From an uncultured Methylocystaceae bacterium (GTDB taxonomy: Bacteria; Pseudomonadota; Alphaproteobacteria; Rhizobiales; Beijerinckiaceae), in the NCBI GenBank assembly GCA_937870755.1, contig CALMZV010000146.1, positions 83,139-147,138 of the forward strand: DNA of 64,000 nt, given 5' to 3'. The stretch's first letter is position 1. Each line of letters opens with the position of its first letter. This document shows positions 12,201 through 21,097 of this stretch, one piece after another. The translations under genes were made by a program, and so were the position numbers. Below the pieces are notes generated by a model. The model saw nothing but the letters and a program-made list of their open reading frames with translations. It searched no databases and was not told the DNA's origin.

Positions 12201-13448
12201 CAGAGCCATCGCCTGCTCCGCCGGCCAGATATCGAAGATCGGCAGCGGGATCATGATCGCCGCGTCGGCGGCAACCAGCTTACCGTCATCGGTCAGCAGG
12301 ATCGGCCGGTTCTCGACCGCATCGGCGAACGCCAGCTCGACGATGGCCGCGCAAGAGCCCTCAAGCGTGCTGGCCTCTCGGTCAACGTCAGGCAGCAGGC
12401 CATAGGCCGCGGCTCGATCCAGAACACCGGTCTTGGATTGTTCGAGCCATTCCACCATCGCCTTGGCCGCGAGTTCGCCGGCGCGTTTCAGCAGCCAGCG
12501 GTTTGTCGGCGAGGTCTCGGGGTCCTTGATCTTGAGGCGGGCGGGATCCTGGATGAACGGAGCGTTGCAGGCGAACGGGAGCGGCGTCTCAACTCCCGTT
12601 GGCAGCACGACATAGAGCCGGCCCTTGGCGCCCAAGACGATCTCGACCCGGCAGGGCGGGAAGTCGCCGCCGTCCTCGGCACCGAGCATCCGTTCCTTAC
12701 GGATTTCGTCCAGCGCATCAGCGGGGAACGCTTCTTCGGCCGACCGGACCAGGAGGAAGGCGTCATCGCCCTTGTCGTCCAGCGACATCCACTCGCTCTC
12801 GGCGACAGGGCCTGGTCCGAGGCTTTGCCAGTGGACCACCCGATCGCCAATCTGAAGACGGCGGATTTTCTTGAAGAACAGCAGCGAAACCGGGCTCTTT
12901 AACCATTCTTCGAGGTTCTTCTCAACCTCGCGGCAGAGAAGAGGGTTGGCGATCGCCACCTCGACGCGCGTGACCCCCTGCGTCGTGCGGCGGCCGTCAA
13001 TCCAATGCGGCTCCGTGAACCGGTTACGCTCGAAGGCCACAGACAATGTGGGGGTGAACAGCTCGACGCGATCACCCAGGCTGAACGTGCTTTTGAAGCC
13101 GATCCCTCGGAACCCGATGGTGTGAAGGGCGCGCTTGTTCGAGTAGCCGAACCGGCAGATCGAGGCGAAGTGCGCTTCGACAAAATCTTCGCCGTTATGC
13201 TCAAACACGAAACGCTGGTCTTCGATCGAAACGCGCGCCTCGGTCGCGCCGGCATCGTCGGCATTCTGTAGCAGCTCGGACAGGATATGGCGCGGGCTCT
13301 GCACCTGCTTGAACAGTTGGTGCCAAGGCCCGGCAAGCTCGGGGTCGGCCTCAAGCTGATTCCAGCGCTTCGACGCGCCGTCCCTGATCGGATGGAAGTA
13401 AGCCGGTGGCTCAGCCACAACAGGCGCGGATTGGCGCTCCGCACTCAT
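9207..13448 (-). CDS. Sacsin/HSP90-like (GHKL) ATPase, defence operon component
   Basis: This 1413-aa protein carries at its N-terminus the sacsin-type HSP90-like ATP-binding fold: LLQNADDAGA (residues 59-68, with the Mg-binding Asn) and FRGIGFKS (near 113-120). The long middle part has no motif I can name. Around residues 1230-1275 is a highly acidic, proline-rich linker, followed by a folded C-terminal domain of about 130 aa. The ATG overlaps the stop of the helicase gene (ATGA), and the end overlaps the DUF1156 start, so translation is coupled. Sacsin-like ATPases occur next to helicases and methylases in several predicted defence systems. In this operon it occupies the place where DISARM would have DrmA/DrmB. 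Confidence 0.8.
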   Translation of the reverse strand: MSAERQSAPVVAEPPAYFHPIRDGASKRWNQLEADPELAGPWHQLFKQVQSPRHILSELLQNADDAGATEARVSIEDQRFVFEHNGEDFVEAHFASICRFGYSNKRALHTIGFRGIGFKSTFSLGDRVELFTPTLSVAFERNRFTEPHWIDGRRTTQGVTRVEVAIANPLLCREVEKNLEEWLKSPVSLLFFKKIRRLQIGDRVVHWQSLGPGPVAESEWMSLDDKGDDAFLLVRSAEEAFPADALDEIRKERMLGAEDGGDFPPCRVEIVLGAKGRLYVVLPTGVETPLPFACNAPFIQDPARLKIKDPETSPTNRWLLKRAGELAAKAMVEWLEQSKTGVLDRAAAYGLLPDVDREASTLEGSCAAIVELAFADAVENRPILLTDDGKLVAADAAIMIPLPIFDIWPAEQAMALLDEKSRPALCRHVSAADRTKLAHWNLVEEFSKSDLLARLRTSHLPRPSTWRHLLNLWTYIAPEMTGWQSHQPERLRIVPVQGKEVLYSASEVVRLGEKKLLQSDDDWEFLAGHLIVLNQNWTRFLAEQRRDKGDGDGRADPTQAAFAVLKKIGLDDTSDVNAVIERVAADFFGSSGIKLAECVQLAQIAAKLGATAGDSFRYACADLKLRPIAKAILYDEDGALEALLPETAQQTQLLHPEYVASFTSCSREDWLRWVSSGRSGLQTFAPLTAKRTNVYGRQQVDAEAKKRGLRGALYYPYVTSQFVVEDWDFPAEYWRHWEALSKSDPRIWAKVAGRVLEQRDTYWSRASSARLSQVATTGSTRSLTSEPLLADWLLKLRSKPCLPDTRDMIHVPADLLRRTPETESLMDVEPFVHGLLDRETTRPLLDLLGVRSSPSGPGRLLDRLRALAKSDKAPAHEVEKWYRRLDQMLDAASTPDAQSIKDAFKAEKLILAQDGTWVTSGAVFLAGDEEDVPGAAVIRASVLDLSLWRRVGVAERPSADLALQWLGTLASGKALSPDDARRVRTLMSRYPTRIWEQCGHWVNLSGEWVETDALAYGLSMQSLFTYGHLHDWVKRKTADFRQLSAETVRNSPFASLHALSDLVEERFNQPPLFPGLEDRRAWLTAFGTQLARIELADPGETERVRTVAAAIAATSWVAAPKLEVIPYLDGVPAGTARLTDILWLDGKLFVSPLSKAKLAKRVPEEIGKGLSADIRAALAYAFERSPADIKDYLEENFTLGPEQTTVAPVVEVPPAAAPVGGNAVDESAEHVQQAASDEGEAGSVIDEDLSEDEDPTNPPEPEAPPQEADGGLLEPEIVSRPRPPQKPARPSVIARFASALGYMPDGEDRFYHADGSWIGRANGARFPWERRSAGGEVQRHYYPKEHCLEREPLQIEADVWGLLDQKPYAYSFILVNPEGEPVEMTGARLRALRDGGEITIHPATYRLVYDLDQ

Positions 13449-16400
13449 GATGGCGGCACCGCGCGTTCGAGCAGACGCCGCAGGTCAAACTGAATCGCTG
13501 TCTCCAGGAAGGACGGCTCCCGATCAATCAGCGGCCCGCGCACATATCGCGGCTCGTGCGCAAACCCGCCGTTGACGGCCACGACCGCGAGGATGAACTT
13601 TTCGGGCTCATGCAGTGACGTGATGATTTCCTGGCGCGTGATCATCAGAGAATCCGCGCCGTCGATCCGGCCCTTGACCTCGATGAAGCGAAGGTGCCCG
13701 GACTTCGGATTGTGCGAAGCGATGTCGTAGCCAATCTTTTGGGCGGAAACATCGAGCGGTTCGTGCCCAAGCGCTCGCTCCGCCGCCATCACAGCCTGCA
13801 TGGCCGCGAGCTCGATCTCTCTCCGCGCCGCCGGATCTTCGGCAAAATGATTGGGCACCGACGGATTCTGCCGGGCGCTGAGGAGCCCGCGCGGAATGAC
13901 GACCATGCCGCCGCGGACTCGCGGCGGCTGCGATGAGATGAACCGCTCCCGTTCGAGCTGATCCATCCGACGCTTCTGCCGCTCCGCCAGATCCTCGGCG
14001 CGCCGCTGCGCGTTCTGCCAACTAAGCCGCGTCTTCTTGCCAGCCTTCTCCTCTTCCTTCAATTCGAAGGCCCTCGAGTCCCAGTAGTTGATTTCCTTCT
14101 TGAGGCGGGCACGTACCTCCTGCTCGACCTTCTCGATTTCAGGAATTCGGCGCGCCTTCACCTCCGCGACATGTCCTTGCGCCAGCTCCACGGTGGCGAA
14201 GCGGATCGCCGTTTTCTCAAGCTCGGTGGTCAGCCAATCCTCGTCCAGGAGATCCCGAACTTGGTCGACTTCTTCTCGCGCGGCGGGACGAAGATTGAGA
14301 TGAGGTGCAATGCCCGCGTTGCTGGCATTCCCTGACTTGTCGATGGCAGCAAACTGCAAGCGTTGAGAAATCACGTGCGGCTTCCCCGCACTCGTCGTGC
14401 GGGCGTCCTGAACCGTGTGCTCCAGCAGGAAGACAGCTGACAGCGCCTCGCCAGCATCGGTCTCGTCGACGAGGATCGCGCCCTGTCGCATGATCTGCTC
14501 GTACTGCTCCCGGATGAGGCTGATCACAGCCTCCAGCAGCGGATGCCCCGGGCAGATGAATGCGGCGACCGGCTGTTGATTGATCTTGCTCTTCTCGAAG
14601 CAGACCCTCTCGTACTGCTTCTGGATGGGTGCGCCTGTGCCGATCTGGCGATCGCGCTCCCTGATCCGCACTGGCACGTGCGTGATTTCCCAGCGACCCT
14701 CTTCACGGCGCTTGAGACGGCCGCCCAAATGCTGGAACGCCTCGACGAAGAAGCTCTGAATGTGGTGCGGCTGCAGGCGCAACGCTTCGGCTCGCTCCAT
14801 CTCGAGCCGCAGCTCTTCGACCTTGGCCTGGGGCATGGTGTCGTTTGTCAGCGCGCGTCGACGCAGAAGTTCCAAAAGATGCGTCTGATCGACCGCGCCA
14901 TCGACTTGGCGGAACAAGCGCGCCCTCACCTCCTCCTGCTCGCCATACTGGATGGCCTGGAACAAGAGGTCCTTCAGCGCGGTCCCTTCGAAGAGTTCGC
15001 CGAGCACATCATAGACGCGCCCACCCAGAGCCTCCCGCGCCGCCTCAAGCTTCTCGAGCAGACGTCCATAGACTTCGCCCTCACGCGTGTCGGCCGCCAC
15101 AAGATTCCAGAGGTGGCAAACTTCGGTCTGCCCGATGCGATGGATGCGGCCGAAGCGCTGCTCGATCTTGTTGGGGTTCCAAGGCAGGTCGTAGTTGACC
15201 ATCAAGTGGCCGCGCTGGAGGTTCACGCCTTCGCCCGCCGCATCGTTGGCGATGAGCACCAGCAGCTCCTTGTCCTGCATGAAGCGCTCGATCACCTTCC
15301 TGCGCTCCTCGCGAGAAACCCCGCCATGGATGACGTCCACGGCTTCGGGGCTTCCGAGACGCGCGCGCACCTTGTCGAGAAGGTAGTGGAGCGTGTCCTT
15401 GGGCTCGGTGAAGATGATCAGCTTCCGGCGATTTCCAGCGCCGTCGATCATGAGATCGTCGTCGAGAATGCGGTTCAGCTGGGTCCACTTCGTGTCGACA
15501 CCGGAGCGCAGAACGCCGAGCGCCATCGACTCCAGCCCCTTGAGCGTGTCGACTTCGAGCGCCAGCTGCTCGACAGTCTCCGCCGTCGTCGCGCCGGTCG
15601 AAATCAGCTCTTCGAGCTCATCGATCTCCTCCTGTCCGTACTCGTCGATGTTGCCGAGAACATCGGAGCTCACCGACGGCTCGCCGATACCGGCACGCCG
15701 TCCCTTGGCCGCTAGCCTCGCTTCGCCCAGCTCGGTCTCGAGGCGTTCACGGCGACGTTTCAGCGACTGGTAGATGGCAGCCGGTGAGGAAGCGAGGCGA
15801 CGCTGAAGGATCTGCAGGGCGAATCCGACATTATTGCGCTTCTTGCCATCTCCCTCGGCAAATCGCTGAACCCGGTTCATCTCGGTTCGCACATATTCGG
15901 TGACGGCCGCGTAGAGCGCGGCCTCGCCTTCCGAGAGCTGGTATTTGACCGTGCGGGCTCGGCGCTCGGGAAAGAGCGGTCGACCGTCGAACCTCAGCAG
16001 CTCCTCCTTCGTCAGGCGCCGCATCATGTCTTCCGTATCGGCATAATGGACGCCATCACGGAAACGCCCCTCGAACCGGTCGCCGTCGAGCAGCGCCATG
16101 AAAAGCTGAAAGTCCTCTTCCTTGCCGTTGTGCGGCGTCGCCGACATGAGCAGCAGATGCCGGCAGACTTGGCCGAGCTTCTGACCTACCTGATAGCGCC
16201 GCGTGTATTTGACCTCGCCACCGAAATAGGTTGCCGACATCCGGTGAGCTTCGTCGCAGATGACGAGGTCCCACTCACGGGCGCTCATGAGCTTTTCTTG
16301 CAGGTCTTCGTTGCGGGCCAGCACGTCGAGGCGGACGATGAGTCGGTCGCGGTCGTTGAACGGGTTCCCCGAACGAGACGTCTCGATCATGTCCCGCGTC

Positions 16401-16948
16401 AGGATGTCGAACTCGAGATTGAACTTCTGACCCAGTTCGTCTTGCCACTGCTCGACCAGGCTGCCGGGGGCGACGACAAGGCAGCGTTCCAGGTCGCTGC
16501 GTGCGATCAGCTCCTTTATCAGCAAGCCGGCCATGATTGTTTTGCCGGCGCCAGGGTCGTCCGCGAGAAGGAAGCGCAGAGGCTGCCGCGGCAGCATCTC
16601 GCCATATACAGCCGAAATCTGATGAGGCAGCGGATCGACGAGGCTGGTGTGGATGGCCAGATAAGGATCGAAAAAATGGGCAAGCTTGATGCGGTTGGCT
16701 TCGGTCACCAGCCGCAGCAGCGCGCCATCGGCGTCGAACGACCACGGCCGCCCGTCCTGCTCAACCTCCAGACGATGCTCGTCGTCCCTGTAGAGAACAG
16801 ACTCCGCGACCGAGCCGTTGTGGTCGCGGTAGACGACATTGATCGCCTGATCTCCGATCCAGTCCACGGACACGATCTGCACTGGCTGCGCGGAGGCGAT
16901 GCCGCGGACGGAGGCGCCGTTCTTGATGCTTTCAAGCTTGGCGGTCAT
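13445..16948 (-). CDS. SNF2-type helicase with C-terminal DUF3883-like domain (DrmD-like)
   Basis: This is a 1167-aa superfamily 2 helicase. Walker A is DPGAGKT (residues 131-137), followed by the DEAH box (VICDEAHRM), motif III (SATPHNG), and motifs V/VI (AGEGVNLQ and QRFGRIHRIGQT) of the SNF2 fold. A coiled, charge-rich stretch follows, then a DUF3883-like domain (IGYDIAS...LRFIEVKGR), a restriction-endonuclease-like fold with E-x-K. This architecture is that of DISARM DrmD and related defence helicases. The ATG at 16948 is preceded by GGGGGAG and chosen over a GTG at 16966. It is the second gene of the operon, 25 nt after the WYL gene. Confidence 0.88.
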   Translation of the reverse strand: MTAKLESIKNGASVRGIASAQPVQIVSVDWIGDQAINVVYRDHNGSVAESVLYRDDEHRLEVEQDGRPWSFDADGALLRLVTEANRIKLAHFFDPYLAIHTSLVDPLPHQISAVYGEMLPRQPLRFLLADDPGAGKTIMAGLLIKELIARSDLERCLVVAPGSLVEQWQDELGQKFNLEFDILTRDMIETSRSGNPFNDRDRLIVRLDVLARNEDLQEKLMSAREWDLVICDEAHRMSATYFGGEVKYTRRYQVGQKLGQVCRHLLLMSATPHNGKEEDFQLFMALLDGDRFEGRFRDGVHYADTEDMMRRLTKEELLRFDGRPLFPERRARTVKYQLSEGEAALYAAVTEYVRTEMNRVQRFAEGDGKKRNNVGFALQILQRRLASSPAAIYQSLKRRRERLETELGEARLAAKGRRAGIGEPSVSSDVLGNIDEYGQEEIDELEELISTGATTAETVEQLALEVDTLKGLESMALGVLRSGVDTKWTQLNRILDDDLMIDGAGNRRKLIIFTEPKDTLHYLLDKVRARLGSPEAVDVIHGGVSREERRKVIERFMQDKELLVLIANDAAGEGVNLQRGHLMVNYDLPWNPNKIEQRFGRIHRIGQTEVCHLWNLVAADTREGEVYGRLLEKLEAAREALGGRVYDVLGELFEGTALKDLLFQAIQYGEQEEVRARLFRQVDGAVDQTHLLELLRRRALTNDTMPQAKVEELRLEMERAEALRLQPHHIQSFFVEAFQHLGGRLKRREEGRWEITHVPVRIRERDRQIGTGAPIQKQYERVCFEKSKINQQPVAAFICPGHPLLEAVISLIREQYEQIMRQGAILVDETDAGEALSAVFLLEHTVQDARTTSAGKPHVISQRLQFAAIDKSGNASNAGIAPHLNLRPAAREEVDQVRDLLDEDWLTTELEKTAIRFATVELAQGHVAEVKARRIPEIEKVEQEVRARLKKEINYWDSRAFELKEEEKAGKKTRLSWQNAQRRAEDLAERQKRRMDQLERERFISSQPPRVRGGMVVIPRGLLSARQNPSVPNHFAEDPAARREIELAAMQAVMAAERALGHEPLDVSAQKIGYDIASHNPKSGHLRFIEVKGRIDGADSLMITRQEIITSLHEPEKFILAVVAVNGGFAHEPRYVRGPLIDREPSFLETAIQFDLRRLLERAVPPS

Positions 16949-16973
16949 CAGCCGGCGCTCCCCCACAATGTCG

Positions 16974-17837
16974 TCATATCAGAAGCTCCGCTTTGTTGAG
17001 CGCAGCCTCGGTTTCCTTGCGGTTTAGCGCGACAATATGCTGTGTGCGAGCACTCTGCTTTGCCGCATCGCCGAGCAAGCCAAGTCGCTTCAGAACATAG
17101 AACAGCATCGCATACCGAACGGACAGCACACCATTGCCCTGGTCCAGCCCATAGTCCTTGGCGACCACCTTCTTCTGACTTTCCGTCAGATCCGGATGGG
17201 GTCCGATGACTACATCGAAGAAGTTGTTCCAGAGCCAATCTTGCTCGCCGGTTGCGCCGGGCTTGCCCTTACCCCGCACATCGAGGATCCGTGGGAGCAG
17301 GAAGTCCTTGAACCTGTTCTCGAGGTGGCAATAGGCACGCGCATGCCACCGGAAGCCGTCAAAGCCGAAGGCATGCGGTGTAATTCGGCGCCAAATGGGA
17401 TCTGGTCGAACCTTGTTCATCGACTGATAGAAGATTTCCACCGACGCGCTCTCGCGCACTGCGTCGAGCACACGCCGCAAGACCTGAATATCGATGCCCC
17501 GCTTGGGCGTCAGCGCCACGTCGGCGTTCGGCAGTGTGGCGATCCAAGAATCGTGGGTCGGGACCGCGCCTTCGGCGACGGACCGAAGCTGCGCAAGATA
17601 GACATACGGGTCGGGATCAAGAAAACGCAGGACGAACTTGTCGGCCGCTACATAGCGCTTCCCGCGCGTGTCGTAGTCCATGTTTCCAGGCGCGCGCTCC
17701 TGATAGAGGGTCAGGTCTTTCGAAGCCTGGGGCACTGAAACGCCAAAGAACTCTACGATGTCGGCACGGTTGATCGAGCCCTCCCAGAACAGGCGAAACT
17801 CAATAAACTCAAGCCTTTGCTCGACGCCCCAGCGCAC
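16974..17837 (-). CDS. WYL-domain transcriptional regulator
   Basis: This is a 287-aa regulator. The N-terminus (VEQRLEFIEFRLFWEGSINRADIVEFFGVS) forms a winged helix-turn-helix. The middle holds the WYL/SH3-like ligand domain, with the FYQSMNKV strand, the HAFGFDGFRWHARAYC block and the following RFKDFLLPRI. WYL proteins are common repressors of defence loci and may sense nucleic-acid ligands. The GTG at 17837 lies 6 nt after GGAGG. Longer in-frame starts would run through the promoter region and produce an unlikely hydrophobic tail. It is the first gene of the defence operon and probably autoregulates it. Confidence 0.85.
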   Translation of the reverse strand: MRWGVEQRLEFIEFRLFWEGSINRADIVEFFGVSVPQASKDLTLYQERAPGNMDYDTRGKRYVAADKFVLRFLDPDPYVYLAQLRSVAEGAVPTHDSWIATLPNADVALTPKRGIDIQVLRRVLDAVRESASVEIFYQSMNKVRPDPIWRRITPHAFGFDGFRWHARAYCHLENRFKDFLLPRILDVRGKGKPGATGEQDWLWNNFFDVVIGPHPDLTESQKKVVAKDYGLDQGNGVLSVRYAMLFYVLKRLGLLGDAAKQSARTQHIVALNRKETEAALNKAELLI

Positions 17838-17874
17838 CACCAGCCCTCCAATGAGGATAAGAACTACACGGACC

Positions 17875-17904
17875 TTGACAAGGCACGCGTATAGTTCATA
17901 TATG
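17875..17904 (+). promoter_or_regulatory. Predicted sigma-70 promoter for DUF2188-qat operon
   Basis: A perfect -35 hexamer TTGACA (17875-17880) is separated by 18 nt from TATATG (17899-17904). This is the strongest promoter-like match in the region and sits 37 nt before the DUF2188 start. It overlaps a divergent minus-strand promoter. Confidence 0.6.
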
Positions 17905-17923
17905 CATCCCATCGTCGAGTCAA
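17895..17923 (-). promoter_or_regulatory. Predicted divergent promoter for the WYL-led defence operon
   Basis: On the minus strand TTGACT (17923-17918) is followed after 17 nt by TATGAA (17900-17895). Transcription would start about 50 nt before the WYL GTG. The -10 regions of the two divergent promoters overlap, so the two operons probably compete or are jointly controlled. Confidence 0.5.
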
Positions 17924-17940
17924 TGATAAGGAGGTCCGCC

Positions 17941-18174
17941 ATGCCCGACAGATATGTCACCAAGCATCCGAGGGGCTGGGCCGTGAAGGCGCCAAGCAGC
18001 GAGCGCGCTAGCAGTGTTCATCCCACGCAGCGCGAAGCCGAGCAGGCTGCAAAGCAGACCGTTCGCAATCTCGGCGGAGGCGAGGTCCGCATTCAGGGCC
18101 GTGACGGCCGCTGGCGCGACTCCGACACCGTTCCGCCCGGCAACGACCCCAACCCGCCGCGGGACAAAAAGTAA
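17941..18174 (+). CDS. DUF2188 small protein
   Basis: This 77-aa protein matches DUF2188 along its length: a short strand with RGWAVK, then RASSVHPTQREAEQAAK, then RIQGRDGRWRDSDT and a basic tail. The ATG at 17941 has a textbook AAGGAGG 5 nt upstream. It lies 41 nt before qatA on the same strand behind a strong promoter, so it is probably transcribed with the Qat genes. DUF2188 proteins have no established function. Whether it is a Qat accessory or merely a leader gene cannot be told here. Confidence 0.8.
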   Translation: MPDRYVTKHPRGWAVKAPSSERASSVHPTQREAEQAAKQTVRNLGGGEVRIQGRDGRWRDSDTVPPGNDPNPPRDKK

Positions 18175-18215
18175 AGACAAGACCGTGCCGTCCACACTTC
18201 GCGCGGGAGCGTCCG

Positions 18216-20198
18216 ATGATCCTAACCGACAATGAGACCAAGGTAGATCTTCTCAATAACGAGGCGATCGCCGCGACGATCATCAGGCTGCTCCGGGACC
18301 GGCCGGAACAGCCCGTGACGGTCGGCGTCCATGGGGATTGGGGTGCCGGAAAGTCGAGCGTTCTTGAGATGATCGAGGCCGGCTTCGAAGGCGAAGGGAA
18401 GGTCCTTTGCCTGAAATTCAATGGATGGCGCTTCCAAGGCTTCGAAGACGCAAAGATCGCCCTAATCGAGGGCATCGTAACAGGCTTGATTGATAAGCGT
18501 CCCGCCCTCACCAAGGCTGGAGAAGCTGTAAAGAACGTCTTCCGGCGCATCGACTGGCTCAAAGTCGCAAAGAAATCGGGCGGTCTCGCTTTAACGGCCT
18601 TCACCGGGTTCCCCACGTCGGAACAGATACGATCCGTGGTGGGCACTTTAGAAGGCCTTCTCACTGATCCAGCGAAGCTCGCTACGAAGGACAACATCAC
18701 GGGTGCCATCGAGAGCGTGCAAGGCTTGTTGAAGCCGGCGGGTGAGAATGACTCCACCAACGTCCCAGAAGAGATCAACGCCTTTCGCCGGGCGTTTGAC
18801 GAGCTCCTGGAAAAAGCTGGTGTCGAGCAGTTGGTTGTCCTCATCGACGACCTCGATCGCTGCCTTCCGGACACGGCCATTGAAACGCTCGAGGCCGTCA
18901 GACTGTTTGTCTTCACGTCCCGAACCGCCTTCGTCGTCGCCGCAGACGAGGCTATGATCGAGTATGCAGTCCGCAAGCATTTTCCTGACTTGCCGGACAC
19001 AACCGGGCCGCAAACCTATGCGCGAAACTATTTGGAAAAGTTGATCCAAGTTCCGTTCCGTATCCCGGCGCTCGGCGACACGGAAACTCGCATCTACGTC
19101 ACCCTACTGCTTGTGGGCGCGGAACTTGGCGAGAACGATGCGGCTTTCAACAGCCTGATCAGTGTAGCCCGAGAGCGGCTGAAGCGCCCATGGACCTCCG
19201 GAGCGCTCGATGTAGCGACTGTGAGAGACGCGCTCGGGGAGAAAGCTTCGCGAGCCAACATTGCCTTGGCGCTGAGCGATCAGATCGGGCCAATTCTGGC
19301 CAGCGGTACGAAGGGCAACCCCCGCCAGATCAAGCGCTTCCTCAATACGCTCGTCTTGCGGCAGCAGACAGCCGAAGCTCGCGGTTTCGGAGAAGACGTT
19401 AAACTTCCTGTTTTGGCAAAGCTCATGCTCGCGGAGCGTTTCCTTCCGCGCTTGTTCGATCAGATCGCTGCCGCATCCGCGGCCGCCCCAGATGGGAAAT
19501 GTCCCGACCTGGCGGCACTGGAGGCTGCCGCCACCGGAAATGATGATGGCAGCATTTCCGCCAACTCAGCGAAGGCGCCCGCGGCAAAGGGCGAAGCAGC
19601 GCAGAGGCCGGCAGCCAAATTGGTAGCTTCAAAGGCGACCGAGCGCGCGATGTTGGGCGAGTGGCTTTCGTCACCGGCCATTAAGGCCTGGGCTGCAGTG
19701 CCGACCAAAATCGGCGACGACGATCTCCGCCCATATCTGTTCGTCGCCAAAGACAGGAAGGATTATTTTGGCGCGGCTTCTGTGCTTGGACATCTGGCCA
19801 CCGTCGTCGAGCAGCTCTTCGGCGGGAAATTCGCGGTCCAGGGGCTCGAAGGCGACCTGAAACGGCTTGCGGCGCCCGAAGCCGCGCAAGTCTTCGAAGC
19901 GGTGCGCGGCCGGATCGTTGGTGGCGACAGCTTCGACATTGAGCCGCCCGGCGTGGCGGGCTTGGCAATTCTCATCAAGGCTCATCCTACGCTTCAGGGC
20001 AATCTCCTCGACTTCCTCGAAGCACTCCCTAGAGACAACCTGGGCCCATGGGTCTGCAGTGGCTGGGAAGGCGTACTCAAAGACCCCGATTCCGCACAGC
20101 GATTTGATCGCCTCCTGCAACTCTGGGGCAAGGACGGTGGTGCCATGCTGAAGGCTGCTGCGAACGCCGTGTTGCGCACGCGTACGGGTACGCGCTGA
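18216..20198 (+). CDS. qatA: QatA, KAP-family P-loop ATPase
   Basis: This is a 660-aa KAP NTPase. Walker A is GDWGAGKS (residues 40-47) and Walker B is LIDDLDRCLPDTAIETLEA, the most typical KAP block, followed by AFVVAADE and the KAP-specific RQIKRFLN. In the QatABCD anti-phage system QatA is the ATPase of the complex. The following three genes match QatB, QatC and QatD in order and with overlaps, so the assignment rests on context as well as sequence. An Ala-rich linker lies near residues 430-470. Two hydrophobic segments seen in many KAP proteins are not obvious here. Confidence 0.92.
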   Translation: MILTDNETKVDLLNNEAIAATIIRLLRDRPEQPVTVGVHGDWGAGKSSVLEMIEAGFEGEGKVLCLKFNGWRFQGFEDAKIALIEGIVTGLIDKRPALTKAGEAVKNVFRRIDWLKVAKKSGGLALTAFTGFPTSEQIRSVVGTLEGLLTDPAKLATKDNITGAIESVQGLLKPAGENDSTNVPEEINAFRRAFDELLEKAGVEQLVVLIDDLDRCLPDTAIETLEAVRLFVFTSRTAFVVAADEAMIEYAVRKHFPDLPDTTGPQTYARNYLEKLIQVPFRIPALGDTETRIYVTLLLVGAELGENDAAFNSLISVARERLKRPWTSGALDVATVRDALGEKASRANIALALSDQIGPILASGTKGNPRQIKRFLNTLVLRQQTAEARGFGEDVKLPVLAKLMLAERFLPRLFDQIAAASAAAPDGKCPDLAALEAAATGNDDGSISANSAKAPAAKGEAAQRPAAKLVASKATERAMLGEWLSSPAIKAWAAVPTKIGDDDLRPYLFVAKDRKDYFGAASVLGHLATVVEQLFGGKFAVQGLEGDLKRLAAPEAAQVFEAVRGRIVGGDSFDIEPPGVAGLAILIKAHPTLQGNLLDFLEALPRDNLGPWVCSGWEGVLKDPDSAQRFDRLLQLWGKDGGAMLKAAANAVLRTRTGTR

Positions 20199-21097
20199 TG
20201 GGCACGTCCACCGCATTCAAGGGTCAGGGTGGCGGCACACCGCTCGTCCCAAGCTGGTTAGATGACGAAGGGGCCCCGCCGGCAGCGACGGACGGGGCCG
20301 CGCCTTCAGATGGATCGACGCCCGCCAACCCAGCCGACGGCACGCTCCCACCTGCCGGATCCCCGGTGCCGCCCACGAGACCTCCCATGCCTGCGCTGGC
20401 CGATCCGATGCGCTTTTCCGCGGCCCGAAACAACTTTTCCCGTTTCGCGAGCTCCGGTGGAGACGACCGCCGAGCCCTCGGACGAGCCGTGTCAAACTAC
20501 GTCGGATCTTCTTCGGGCGGTGCGCGGACCGCAGCTGCCAGGATGGGATCAGCTCGCGGAGCCGGCAGTCGGCTCGTCGGCTTTTTGTCGGACGCAACTT
20601 CGCGGGGAGCTACCGAAGCGCTCCGCGCTCTCAATCTTGGAGCTCTCGCCGGTCGTCCGATAGAGGAGATCTTCCTCGGGCTGACCGACTATGTTTGCCC
20701 GGACGGCGGTACCATCGATGAAGGGATCGCTCGAGAAGCGTTCATCGAGACCATCACCGATCTTGCTGGCGCTGGAATAACCGACCTCGACGGGCTCACC
20801 CACGACCAGATGCAGACCATCTTCGAATTGTTTGCAGCGAATGCAATCGAAGCACGGCTCTGCAATGACATCGGCACCAAGACGGTAACCCTACCCTCCG
20901 ACAGCCGCCAAGCAGCGCGGGTCCAAGCCCAATTGCATGATTTCATCAGACGTGCCGTCGCGGACGCTCTCACAACCGCGCGTGCAGCGATGACCGCCCT
21001 AACGCCTGATCGCGCACTCGCCTTCGTTGGACGCATCTACGAACAGGCATTTGGAATCTTGCAAATCATGGGCGACACCGAAGCGGAGGGTGCATGA
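20198..21097 (+). CDS. qatB: QatB, anti-phage system component of unknown activity
   Basis: This 299-aa protein starts inside the qatA stop (TGATG). The first 65 residues are low-complexity, rich in Pro, Ala and Gly. A conserved-looking helical part begins at DPMRFSAARNNFSRFASSGG and continues through LGALAGRPIEEIFLGLTDYVCPDGGTIDEGIAREA. No catalytic motif is visible. The position between qatA and qatC, the length and the disordered N-terminus match QatB, which is essential for the system but biochemically uncharacterised. Confidence 0.88.
   Translation: MGTSTAFKGQGGGTPLVPSWLDDEGAPPAATDGAAPSDGSTPANPADGTLPPAGSPVPPTRPPMPALADPMRFSAARNNFSRFASSGGDDRRALGRAVSNYVGSSSGGARTAAARMGSARGAGSRLVGFLSDATSRGATEALRALNLGALAGRPIEEIFLGLTDYVCPDGGTIDEGIAREAFIETITDLAGAGITDLDGLTHDQMQTIFELFAANAIEARLCNDIGTKTVTLPSDSRQAARVQAQLHDFIRRAVADALTTARAAMTALTPDRALAFVGRIYEQAFGILQIMGDTEAEGA

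Noticed and set aside
17758..17940. An N-terminal extension of the DUF2188 gene
   Set aside because: The extension would cross the promoter and the WYL gene start; the ATG at 17941 has an ideal Shine-Dalgarno and begins the conserved domain.
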